64,000 bases of DNA from Arenibacter arenosicollis (GTDB taxonomy: Bacteria; Bacteroidota; Bacteroidia; Flavobacteriales; Flavobacteriaceae), in assembly GCF_014397245.1 (NCBI RefSeq), contig NZ_JACLHY010000015.1:53629-117628 (forward strand), given 5' to 3'. A program made the translations under genes and the position numbers. Below are positions 36,101 through 44,328 of the stretch, piece by piece. Every line of letters begins with the position of its first letter. Within the stretch, counting starts at the first letter, position 1. The notes beneath the pieces were generated by a model. The model did not search any database. It saw only the letters and a program-made list of their open reading frames with translations, and was not told where the DNA came from.

Positions 36101-37438
36101 TTATTTAAAAACATCTTTCAGGACATAGGTAAGCAGCATGTCCTTTTGGTAACGCTCTATTAGGACCTTTATCCTTTTGCCCTCCTTCTCATTGAGCAAA
36201 TGCAAGATTTGTTGTAGTTTGTAATTGTGTACCTTTTTTCCATTGACTGCGAGAATAACATCCCCTTCCTGCAAACCCGCTTTATGACCTGGACTTCCAG
36301 CACGTATTCCCGATACTACTATCTCTGGCACAACACTAAGTCTTGTTCTATTTTCGAAGAGTAGTTGCACATTCCCAAAAGATTGCCCATCGTCCTTTAT
36401 CACTACTCCTCTGGCATCTGCTAAGCTTTCGGAAATATAGCGAACGCCATTATGTTGAAGGTCGATCCCGCTCAAATTAAAATCGAATGGGCGATTAAAA
36501 AGAGCATTTTTACGTAAACTTAGCGTACCGGCATCATAATTGAACACTAGGGTAAACCTCTTTAAGACCTCACCTCCCAAACTACCATTTCTATCCCCAA
36601 AGGAAGTTATGGATTTAAAATACTGTAGATCCGGAAATGCCACTTTGGCGTCCTTTAGTTGGAAATTACCCAAACTAATTCGGTCTATTTTTGTTCTCTT
36701 TCCAAAAATGCTGCCACTGAGTCCTTGGCCTAAAAAATCCTCATAATTGTTTTTGGGGATACCCAGCCCTTTTTCTATATTTTCAAAAAGCCAAATAGCA
36801 TCAGAACTTCCGGAATCTATTAAAAGTTTAACGGGAATGCTGTGCTTATTTTCCAAAAATACCTTCCCTTGAACATAAGCCTTATTTTTAACAATATGCA
36901 AAGGAAGTATTTGTGTCCTGGCGTTCTTTTGGGTCCTATATAAATTGTGGGAATGAAGTTTTAGATATTTTGAGGTGTAATTAACCTCAACAACAAAATC
37001 CCTAAAAAGGTCATACCCTATTATTCCATGAACCGGTATACCCAGCCTGGGCGAGAGATTAAGCTCCCTATCCATGACCACATACAACAATTGATCATAA
37101 TTGACGGCTTTACCAATTTTAAAAATGTTGGCACTAGAACTCAAAGCATCAATGGCTTCACCATCTCCCAAACCTTTTATGGCAATTTCAGATACATTGT
37201 TTATTTGAATGGAATCCTTATCCGATAAATTAAAAAGTATGGGCTTATTAACCCCTGAATCCAAAATAAATGAAAGTTTTGTCCCATTCACCTCTACTGG
37301 AACAATAATGAGATTGTTGACCAGTTTAAACTTTACCTTTTGGTACTTTTCCCCTGTAGGCAATTCGTAATTCTGGGAAAACAATAAAACTGGGCAACAC
37401 CAAATAAGGAAAACCATATGTCTTAAAAAAGCCACCAT
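36101..37438 (-). CDS. Aspartyl protease-like protein with PDZ domain
   Basis: A 445-residue exported protein (signal peptide ending 'LLFSQ' near residue 21). Two retropepsin-like half sites are present: 'FILDSGV' (Asp60) and 'LLIDSGSS' (about residue 210), so the chain could form a complete aspartic active site by itself. A C-terminal PDZ domain (about 355-435) carries 'AGLQEGDVILAVNGKKV'. This combination is common in Bacteroidota and is thought to act in the periplasm, substrates unknown. Confidence 0.85.
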   Translation of the reverse strand: MVAFLRHMVFLIWCCPVLLFSQNYELPTGEKYQKVKFKLVNNLIIVPVEVNGTKLSFILDSGVNKPILFNLSDKDSIQINNVSEIAIKGLGDGEAIDALSSSANIFKIGKAVNYDQLLYVVMDRELNLSPRLGIPVHGIIGYDLFRDFVVEVNYTSKYLKLHSHNLYRTQKNARTQILPLHIVKNKAYVQGKVFLENKHSIPVKLLIDSGSSDAIWLFENIEKGLGIPKNNYEDFLGQGLSGSIFGKRTKIDRISLGNFQLKDAKVAFPDLQYFKSITSFGDRNGSLGGEVLKRFTLVFNYDAGTLSLRKNALFNRPFDFNLSGIDLQHNGVRYISESLADARGVVIKDDGQSFGNVQLLFENRTRLSVVPEIVVSGIRAGSPGHKAGLQEGDVILAVNGKKVHNYKLQQILHLLNEKEGKRIKVLIERYQKDMLLTYVLKDVFK

Positions 37439-37589
37439 TTTTCCATTTTTTAAGTAACCTATTCCTTTAAATTTACAAACAATTAATTATGCAACAGAAC
37501 GATTTAACATATTAATATGGAATCAAATAAGACCGTTTTATTGTTTTGTCCATATTGATTTCCCATTTTTGCTTAAAATTTCAACTCAT

Positions 37590-38780
37590 ATGCCATCAAT
37601 TTCACGGAGAGGCGCAACAATGCCGGAATCTCCCATTAGAAAATTAGTACCATTTGCTGAAGCTGCCATAAAAAGGGGAATTAAAATAATTCACCTAAAT
37701 ATTGGCCAGCCCGATATAAAGACCCCTAAAATTGCCCTGGATGCCGTTAGGAACAATACCTTGGAGGTATTGGCCTATAGCCGAACCGAAGGTGCTGAAA
37801 CCTATAGGGAAAAAATTGCCGGATATTACGCCAAGAACGATATACATGTTGCGGCCGACGATATTATAGTTACCACTGGAGGCTCTGAAGCGCTTTTCTT
37901 TTCAATGGGAACTATTGCGGACACTGGTGACGAAATTATTATCCCGGAACCCTTTTATGCCAATTATAACGGATTCGCGAACGAAACCGGAATTAAGGTA
38001 GTCCCGATCGTGTCGCATATCGAAGATAATTTTGCATTACCTCCCATTGAGGAATTTGAAAAATTAATTACACCTAGAACCAAAGCAATCTTAATATGCA
38101 ACCCTGGTAATCCTACCGGCTATTTATATAGTAAGGAAGAAATTAAAAAACTTGCCTCTATTGTAAAAAAGCACAATCTGTTCTTGGTTGCCGATGAGGT
38201 GTACCGTGAATTTACCTATGACAATAGGGAGCATTATTCCATACTACAGGAAAGTGGATTGGCTGAAAACGCCATTATTGTAGATTCGGTTTCCAAAAGA
38301 TATAGTATGTGCGGAGCCAGAATTGGGTACCTGGTATCTAAAAACAAGGAAGTAATCCAGACTGCCTTAAAATTTGGTCAGGCGCGCCTATCACCACCAA
38401 CATACGCACAGATTGCAAGTGAAGCGGCCCTGGACACCCCACAGAGCTATTTTGATGACGTAAAAAAGGAATATGAGGAACGCAGGAACATCCTTATCTC
38501 TGAACTTAGCGAAATTAAAGGGGCTGTAGTAGCCAGGCCTCAGGGTGCGTTTTATTGTATAGTGGAACTACCCATTGAAAATGCCGACACTTTTGCCAAA
38601 TGGTTATTGGAAGATTTTAATCTGGATGGGGAGACCGTAATGGTGGCTCCTGCGGCGGGTTTCTATGCCACTGAAGGTTTGGGCACCAACCAGATAAGAA
38701 TTGCCTATGTACTTGAAAAAGAAGAGCTAAAAAGAGCGGTTCACATTCTAAAGGAAGCCTTAAAGGTATATGCCAATTAA
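37590..38780 (+). CDS. Pyridoxal phosphate-dependent class I aminotransferase
   Basis: About 396 residues from the ATG at 37590; the longer frame begins with a TTG and adds seven residues not expected. Features of fold-type I aminotransferases are seen: 'HLNIGQPDIKTP' at the N-terminus, 'TTGGSEALFFSMG' (phosphate cup), 'LICNPGNPTGYLYS', and the PLP lysine in 'SVSKRYSMCGARIGY'; a C-terminal 'QIRIAYV' holds the carboxylate-binding Arg. It is probably an aspartate or aromatic aminotransferase. Its stop overlaps the murB start by one base (TAATG). Confidence 0.88.
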   Translation: MPSISRRGATMPESPIRKLVPFAEAAIKRGIKIIHLNIGQPDIKTPKIALDAVRNNTLEVLAYSRTEGAETYREKIAGYYAKNDIHVAADDIIVTTGGSEALFFSMGTIADTGDEIIIPEPFYANYNGFANETGIKVVPIVSHIEDNFALPPIEEFEKLITPRTKAILICNPGNPTGYLYSKEEIKKLASIVKKHNLFLVADEVYREFTYDNREHYSILQESGLAENAIIVDSVSKRYSMCGARIGYLVSKNKEVIQTALKFGQARLSPPTYAQIASEAALDTPQSYFDDVKKEYEERRNILISELSEIKGAVVARPQGAFYCIVELPIENADTFAKWLLEDFNLDGETVMVAPAAGFYATEGLGTNQIRIAYVLEKEELKRAVHILKEALKVYAN

Positions 38781-39796
38781 TGGAAATACAACAAGACATA
38801 TCCCTTAAAGAATACAATACCTTCGGAATAGATGCAAAGGCAAAATTCTTTTGTGAAATAAACTCGATCGAAGGGCTTAAAGAAATACTTGCAATCAAGG
38901 ATTACCCTGATTTTTTTGTTCTGGGGGGCGGAAGTAATATGTTGATCACAAGGGATTTGGAAAATCTGGTGCTGTACATCAACTTAAAAGGCATTGATAT
39001 AATATGGGAAAACTCTGATGAGGTCTGCATAAAGGTCAATGCCGGTGAAAATTGGCATCAAATGGTGTTGTGGACCTTGGATCAAAATTATGGAGGATTG
39101 GAAAATTTATCCCTCATCCCGGGAAACACCGGTACCGCACCAATACAGAACATTGGTGCCTATGGAGTTGAACTCAAGGATACCTTTGTAAGTTGCGACG
39201 CATTGGAAATAGCCACCCAAAAACTGAAGACCTTCACTAAGGAAGAGTGCCAGTTTGGATATCGGGATTCTTATTTTAAAAATGAAGGGCTTGGAAAATA
39301 TATAATCACTTCGGTCAATTTTAAATTATCCAAAAGAAATCATAATCTACATGTAGGTTATGGGGCCATTGTTTCCGAATTACAAAATAACGGTATCACC
39401 GACCCCAGTATTAGGGACGTCTCCAATGCGGTTATTGCCATCAGGAAAAGCAAGTTACCGGACCCCAAAGAATTGGGCAACGGCGGAAGTTTCTTCAAAA
39501 ATCCTGTAATAAGCAAGCAGGAATTCGATAAATTTACCAAGATATACCCAGATGCCCCCTTTTATAAGGTGTCTGAAAAAGAATTCAAGATTCCTGCAGG
39601 TTGGCTAATAGAGCAATGTGGATTTAAAGGGAAGCGATTTGGAGATGCCGGAGTTCATAAGCATCAAGCATTGGTATTGGTTAACTACGGTAATGCGTCG
39701 GGCAAGGAGATAATAGATCTTGCAGAAAAGATTATAGAAAGTGTACTGGAAAGGTTTGGGATTAGAATCACCCCTGAAGTCAATATCATAAAATAG
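38780..39796 (+). CDS. murB: UDP-N-acetylenolpyruvoylglucosamine reductase
   Basis: A 338-residue FAD enzyme that makes UDP-MurNAc for peptidoglycan. Signatures seen are 'VLGGGSNMLI' (FAD), 'NLSLIPGNTGTAPIQNIGAY', 'FGYRDSYFK' with the proton-relay Arg/Tyr, 'NGGSFFKNP' with the catalytic Ser, and 'PAGWLIEQCGFKGKRFGDAG'. Starts with the base that ends the aminotransferase stop, so the two genes are probably coupled. Confidence 0.96.
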   Translation: MEIQQDISLKEYNTFGIDAKAKFFCEINSIEGLKEILAIKDYPDFFVLGGGSNMLITRDLENLVLYINLKGIDIIWENSDEVCIKVNAGENWHQMVLWTLDQNYGGLENLSLIPGNTGTAPIQNIGAYGVELKDTFVSCDALEIATQKLKTFTKEECQFGYRDSYFKNEGLGKYIITSVNFKLSKRNHNLHVGYGAIVSELQNNGITDPSIRDVSNAVIAIRKSKLPDPKELGNGGSFFKNPVISKQEFDKFTKIYPDAPFYKVSEKEFKIPAGWLIEQCGFKGKRFGDAGVHKHQALVLVNYGNASGKEIIDLAEKIIESVLERFGIRITPEVNIIK

Positions 39797-39821
39797 CCCC
39801 TGACACATAATGACAGGGGCT
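39795..39821 (+). terminator. Hairpin after murB
   Basis: AGCCCCTG and CAGGGGCT form an 8-bp stem starting within the murB stop codon. No T-tract follows, so it may be a weak terminator or an mRNA end stabiliser. Confidence 0.5.
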
Positions 39822-39993
39822 ATACCAAACCAAACTAACCAAAAATTAAATGAACAGTTACCAGCTGTCCATTTATCCAATAAAACGCTAAGTATAACAA
39901 TCAATTTTATAATTTAGCGTTTGTGTATATACGAGGAGAAATACGGTATTGGATGATTACCAAGAAACTTTTTTTTGAGAACACACCTATTAT

Positions 39994-40563
39994 ATGAGCA
40001 TACTACTGGAAAATCATATTGTTGAGCTCCTTCAAGAGCGAAATGACAAAGCCATTTCACTCCTTTACGAACATTATGGGGATACCTTATATGGTGTAGC
40101 CTACAAAGTAGTGCGCGATGAGGATTTGGCCCAGGACGTAGTACAGGAAAGTTTTGTTAAAATATGGAAGAAATCGGATTCCTACGACCCCACAAAAGCA
40201 AAATTATTCACTTGGCTTTTTAGGATTACCCGCAATACGGCCATAGATAAACTAAGAAGTGCCAACAACAAATCCGACAAAGAAATCCAAATGGATGTTT
40301 CCGACGTATATAAACTAGGAACTGAAGGAATAATTCCCGAGTTGATGGACGTTCAGGATAATTTGGATAAAATAGATTCAAAATATCAGATTGTATTGGA
40401 CGCCTTATTTTTTCAAGGAATGACCCAACAGGAGGCAAGCGATGAATTGGACATACCGTTAGGCACTATTAAATCTAGATTAAAAATAGGACTAAGGGAA
40501 TTAAAGAAAATATATGGTTCAAGCATGGTGCTAGCATATTTACTAAGTTTATTTATGAATTAA
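39994..40563 (+). CDS. ECF-type RNA polymerase sigma factor
   Basis: A 189-residue sigma factor with regions 2 ('DLAQDVVQESFVKIWKK', 'AKLFTWLFRITRNTAIDKLR') and 4 ('QIVLDALFFQGMTQQEASDE', 'PLGTIKSRLKIGLRELK'). It lacks regions 1 and 3. An anti-sigma-like gene follows 84 bp downstream, the normal arrangement for envelope-stress control. Target promoters unknown. Confidence 0.92.
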   Translation: MSILLENHIVELLQERNDKAISLLYEHYGDTLYGVAYKVVRDEDLAQDVVQESFVKIWKKSDSYDPTKAKLFTWLFRITRNTAIDKLRSANNKSDKEIQMDVSDVYKLGTEGIIPELMDVQDNLDKIDSKYQIVLDALFFQGMTQQEASDELDIPLGTIKSRLKIGLRELKKIYGSSMVLAYLLSLFMN

Positions 40564-40647
40564 AGCACAAAGTTGATAAGACAAAGGCCAACAATCTAGC
40601 TGACTTAAAAGCATATCCAACCCAATGGTGCTACAAAAACAAAAGCC

Positions 40648-41406
40648 ATGAAAGAGAAAATTAAAATCTTTTTAGAAACAGACCTCCTGGAGAAATATCT
40701 CTTGGGAACAACCACGCACGAAGAAGCGTTGCAGGTAGAAAGATACATTGCCATGTATCCCGAAGTTAGGAACACATACCTTGAACTACAGGAAAACCTT
40801 GAAATATTTGCTAAGTTACATGCCCTTAAAACTCCGGACGGTCTAAAAGAAAGGATTCAAAATAGGGTTAAAGCGGAGAATTCCATAAAATCAAAATTCT
40901 TCAGGTACGCCATTGCGGCCAGTTTTGCTGCCCTGATATTTGCAGGAGCATCGTATTTCTTCTATAACCAGAACCAAAATTTACAAGAGGAAAATGTTAT
41001 TGTGAACAATAAGATTCAAAACTTGGAAGAGAATATGCGTTTACAGTTGGAAGATGTTAGAAATCAATTTATTGTCCTTAACAACCCTAAAACAAAGCGA
41101 CTAACAGTAAAAGGAAACAATAAGGCCAAAGAACTTAAGGCTGTGGCCTACGTTAATCCTGTAAAAAAACTGTCCTATATTAATGTGAGCAAATTACCCA
41201 ACTTACCGGAAAACCAATGCTACCAAATGTGGGCAGAGGTCAACGGTCAAATGCTTAACCTGGGGGTAATACAAGAAGCGAGCAACAGTGAAAAATTAAT
41301 GGCGCTACCTTATGGTGAGAATGCTGTTGGATATATCACCATAGAACAAAAAGGTGGTAATTCCAGTCCCACAATAGAAAATATCGTGGCCAATATCTCC
41401 TATTAG
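40648..41406 (+). CDS. Anti-sigma factor (RskA family)
   Basis: A 252-residue membrane protein: cytosolic N-terminus ('LEKYLLGTTTHEEALQVERY', an anti-sigma domain without a zinc motif), one helix at about 89-107, a periplasmic coiled coil (about 112-140), and a C-terminal RskA-like domain with 'CYQMWAEVNGQMLNLGVI'. It should hold the upstream sigma factor at the membrane and release it on an unknown signal. Confidence 0.88.
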   Translation: MKEKIKIFLETDLLEKYLLGTTTHEEALQVERYIAMYPEVRNTYLELQENLEIFAKLHALKTPDGLKERIQNRVKAENSIKSKFFRYAIAASFAALIFAGASYFFYNQNQNLQEENVIVNNKIQNLEENMRLQLEDVRNQFIVLNNPKTKRLTVKGNNKAKELKAVAYVNPVKKLSYINVSKLPNLPENQCYQMWAEVNGQMLNLGVIQEASNSEKLMALPYGENAVGYITIEQKGGNSSPTIENIVANISY

Positions 41407-41458
41407 GAACCAAGATTTAAAGTAATCCAAATCCTTCCAAGTAAGGTTATAAATTTCA

Positions 41459-41466
41459 TATCTTTG
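41459..41466 (+). promoter_or_regulatory. Candidate -7 box for the small membrane protein
   Basis: TATCTTTG matches TAnnTTTG, about 20 bp before the start codon of the 67-residue protein gene. A TTTG -33 element is not seen. Confidence 0.45.
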
Positions 41467-41485
41467 CATAAAATAATGTAGGGAT

Positions 41486-41689
41486 ATGAAATTTTTACTT
41501 TTAACTATAGGGCTACTTGCACTTGCTTTTGCCGGTATCGCAATAAAAATATGGTCTAAAAAAGATGGAAAATTTGCAGGAACATGCGCCAGTCAAAGTC
41601 CATTTTTAAACAAAGAAGGTGAAGCATGCGGCTATTGTGGCAAACTTCCAACCGAACAGGACTGCAAAAAAGATTCCGTAACGCAATAG
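41486..41689 (+). CDS. Small membrane-anchored Cys-rich protein
   Basis: A 67-residue protein with one N-terminal helix (residues 2-22) and a soluble tail with four cysteines (34, 48, 51 and about 59; 'ACGYCGKLP' contains CxxC). The CxxC pair could bind a metal or act in thiol redox. Short proteins of this form occur in flavobacteria with no assigned role. It sits between two sigma factor genes; its own -7 box suggests separate transcription. Confidence 0.7.
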   Translation: MKFLLLTIGLLALAFAGIAIKIWSKKDGKFAGTCASQSPFLNKEGEACGYCGKLPTEQDCKKDSVTQ

Positions 41690-41722
41690 CCTTCTGGATT
41701 GCACTTTATATAAAACCTCATC

Positions 41723-42289
41723 TTGGATAAAACCGAAGAACCACTTCCCCAACTTATTGAAAAGGCCAAATTAGGCAATCAGATCGCCTTCAGTGCATTA
41801 TTAAATAGCTTTTGGAACGACGTTTACGGATTTCAATTGATCCGGACCAAAAATGAGAACGATGCCGAGGATATCACCATCCAGACATTTTCCAAAGCTT
41901 TTGATAAGATACACACCTTTGATGATTCCTACCAATTTAAGACGTGGCTGATCGCCATCTCCAAAAATCTACACATAGATTTAATCCGAAAAAGCAAAAG
42001 AAACGTTTTACAAGTCAACCAGGAAGGCAGCAATGAAGCCATAAAGAAGGTTTTGGATGACGGCCCTTCCCCTGAAGACAGTTTGATCACAGAACAAAAT
42101 TTGGCTGCTTTATTGGAATACATAAAAAGGTTAAAGCCACATTACCAAGAAGTAATAAACCTTAGATATTTTCAGGAGCTCCCATATGCAGAAATAGCAG
42201 AAAAACTAGGGGAACCCGTTAATAATGTTAAAGTAAAATTATTACGGGCCAAAAGACTGCTGGCCGAAATTATTAAAAACAAACAATAG
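41723..42289 (+). CDS. ECF-type RNA polymerase sigma factor (TTG start)
   Basis: A 188-residue sigma factor. No ATG exists near the N-terminus, and the frame opens with TTG at 41723, so this start is likely. Regions 2 ('[17 protein letters not shown]', '[18 protein letters not shown]') and 4 ('[20 protein letters not shown]', '[15 protein letters not shown]') are complete. It is distinct from the sigma factor at 39994. No anti-sigma gene follows; lipA is next. Confidence 0.9.
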   Translation: MDKTEEPLPQLIEKAKLGNQIAFSALLNSFWNDVYGFQLIRTKNENDAEDITIQTFSKAFDKIHTFDDSYQFKTWLIAISKNLHIDLIRKSKRNVLQVNQEGSNEAIKKVLDDGPSPEDSLITEQNLAALLEYIKRLKPHYQEVINLRYFQELPYAEIAEKLGEPVNNVKVKLLRAKRLLAEIIKNKQ

Positions 42290-42371
42290 GCAGTTTTATC
42301 CATCATTATACTTTGCCCCCAATTGGCATTTTAACTATATCCCATTTCGTATATTTGCACAAAATCATAGT

Positions 42372-43247
42372 ATGAGCATCGAAACTATAGACAGTGTGAT
42401 TCCTCCAAAAGGCAAACCCAAATGGTTACGGGTAAAACTTCCGACAGGTAAAAAATATACCCAATTAAGGGGATTGGTGGATAAATACAATCTACACACC
42501 ATATGTACCTCAGGTAGTTGTCCAAATATGGGCGAATGTTGGGGAGAAGGCACCGCCACATTTATGATTCTAGGAAACGTTTGTACTCGTTCCTGTGGAT
42601 TTTGCGGTGTAAAAACGGGAAGGCCGGAAGATGTGGATTGGGAAGAACCGGAAAAAGTGGCCAGGTCCATTAAGATTATGGACATTAAACACGCCGTAAT
42701 CACTTCAGTGGATCGTGACGACCTTAAGGATATGGGATCCATAATATGGGCTGAAACCGTGAAAGCCATTAGGCGAATGAACCCCACCACCACCTTGGAA
42801 ACTTTGATTCCTGACTTTCAGGGAATTACCACCCATTTGAATCGCATACTTGCCGTTGGCCCGGAAGTGATTTCCCACAACATGGAGACGGTAAAAAGAT
42901 TAACGAGGGAAGTCCGCATACAGGCGAAATACGAAAGAAGTCTGGGAGTCCTTGCTTACTTAAAAGAAAACGGCGCCAACCGTACCAAGTCAGGAATAAT
43001 GTTGGGATTGGGCGAACGGGAGGAAGAGGTAATCCAAACCATGGAAGACCTCAGGGCGGCGAATGTTGACGTGGTTACCATTGGACAATATCTACAGCCA
43101 TCAAAAAAACATTTACCCGTAAAGGAATTTATTTTGCCGGATCAATTTAAAAAATATGAGGAAATAGGGCTTCAACTTGGTTTTAGACATGTTGAAAGCG
43201 GGGCTTTGGTCCGTTCTTCCTACAAAGCGCACAAGCACATTATGTAG
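42372..43247 (+). CDS. lipA: Lipoyl synthase
   Basis: A 291-residue radical-SAM enzyme that inserts two sulfurs into octanoyl groups on lipoyl domains. Both cluster motifs are present: [12 protein letters not shown] near the N-terminus (auxiliary 4Fe-4S, CX4CX5C) and CTRSCGFC (SAM cluster, CX3CX2C). The C-terminal 'RSSYKAHKH' holds the RSSY motif of LipA. A box TATATTTG (42350-42357) lies 14 bp before the start, with TTGG upstream at a wider spacing than consensus. Confidence 0.97.
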   Translation: MSIETIDSVIPPKGKPKWLRVKLPTGKKYTQLRGLVDKYNLHTICTSGSCPNMGECWGEGTATFMILGNVCTRSCGFCGVKTGRPEDVDWEEPEKVARSIKIMDIKHAVITSVDRDDLKDMGSIIWAETVKAIRRMNPTTTLETLIPDFQGITTHLNRILAVGPEVISHNMETVKRLTREVRIQAKYERSLGVLAYLKENGANRTKSGIMLGLGEREEEVIQTMEDLRAANVDVVTIGQYLQPSKKHLPVKEFILPDQFKKYEEIGLQLGFRHVESGALVRSSYKAHKHIM

Positions 43248-43280
43248 GTTATTCCTACACCCCAATATCTAAAATATAAT

Positions 43281-43296
43281 TCCGTATTTATACGGA
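43281..43296. promoter_or_regulatory. Inverted repeat before gap
   Basis: TCCGTAT and ATACGGA form a perfect 7-bp mirror with a 2-bp spacer, ending 21 bp before the gap start codon. It could be an operator or a small leader hairpin; no T-tract follows. Confidence 0.45.
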
Positions 43297-43317
43297 TAAA
43301 ATGGCTTACCACTTTTT

Positions 43318-44328
43318 ATGAAACGGATTAACATTGGTATAAACGGCTTCGGTAGAATTGGTCGCACCCTATTTAGACTTCTTAGCGAACAACCCCATTT
43401 AAGGGTGGTGGCAATAAATGACTTGGCGGATGCGCGTACCTTGTCACATTTATTAAAGTACGATAGCATACACGGTGTATTTCAGAAAGAAGTCTCCCAC
43501 AGTGAAAATCATATTATTGTAGGTGATAATAAGGTAGCCTTGTTAAACCACAATTCACCAAAAGATATTCCTTGGTCCAATCATAAGGTTGATATCGTAG
43601 TTGAAGCCACCGGAAGGTTTAAGGACAGATCGATCTTAACCCAGCATTTAAAAAACGGGGCGAAAAAAGTTATTCTTAGCGTACCACCAACGGAAGACGA
43701 TATAAAAATGGTGGTTTATGGTATAAACCATGAAACCTTGGAGCAAACGGATGACATTATTTCCAATGCTTCCTGTACCACAAACAATGCCGCGCCTATG
43801 ATCAAGGTAATCCAAGACCTATGTGGCATAGAACAAGCCTACATCACCACCATACATTCCTACACAACAGACCAAAGTCTGCACGACCAGCCCCATAAGG
43901 ACCTGAGAAGGGCCAGGGCGGCCTCACAATCCATAGTGCCAACGACCACTGGAGCAGCCAAGGCATTGACAAGAATATTCCCCGAATTATCAGATGTAAT
44001 TGGAGGCTGTGGAATACGCGTACCAGTACCCAATTGTTCCTTGACCGACATTACTTTTAACGTAAAAAGGGAAACCTCCATTGAGGAAATAAATGAAGCT
44101 TTTTTTAAAATATCGCAGAAAGAGCTTAAAAACATTCTATATTACACAAAAGATCCCATAGTTTCTATAGATATAAACAATACTTATTACTCTTGTACGT
44201 TTGATTCTCTGATGACCTCGGTAATCGGCAAAATGGTGAAGATCATTGGATGGTATGACAACGAAACCGGGTATAGTAGTAGAATTGTAGATTTAATTAA
44301 CTTTATAATACGTAAACAATACGTTTGA
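43318..44328 (+). CDS. gap: Glyceraldehyde-3-phosphate dehydrogenase (type I)
   Basis: A 336-residue enzyme that oxidises and phosphorylates glyceraldehyde 3-phosphate. Seen are the NAD motif 'GINGFGRIGRTLFRLL', the catalytic Cys in 'NASCTTNNAAP', 'TIHSYTTDQSLHDQPHKDLR' and 'WYDNETGYSSRIVDL'. The Asp of 'INDLADA' favours NAD over NADP. It may be one of several GAPDHs. The 3' end overlaps the next gene's TTG start by 4 bp. Confidence 0.96.
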   Translation: MKRINIGINGFGRIGRTLFRLLSEQPHLRVVAINDLADARTLSHLLKYDSIHGVFQKEVSHSENHIIVGDNKVALLNHNSPKDIPWSNHKVDIVVEATGRFKDRSILTQHLKNGAKKVILSVPPTEDDIKMVVYGINHETLEQTDDIISNASCTTNNAAPMIKVIQDLCGIEQAYITTIHSYTTDQSLHDQPHKDLRRARAASQSIVPTTTGAAKALTRIFPELSDVIGGCGIRVPVPNCSLTDITFNVKRETSIEEINEAFFKISQKELKNILYYTKDPIVSIDINNTYYSCTFDSLMTSVIGKMVKIIGWYDNETGYSSRIVDLINFIIRKQYV

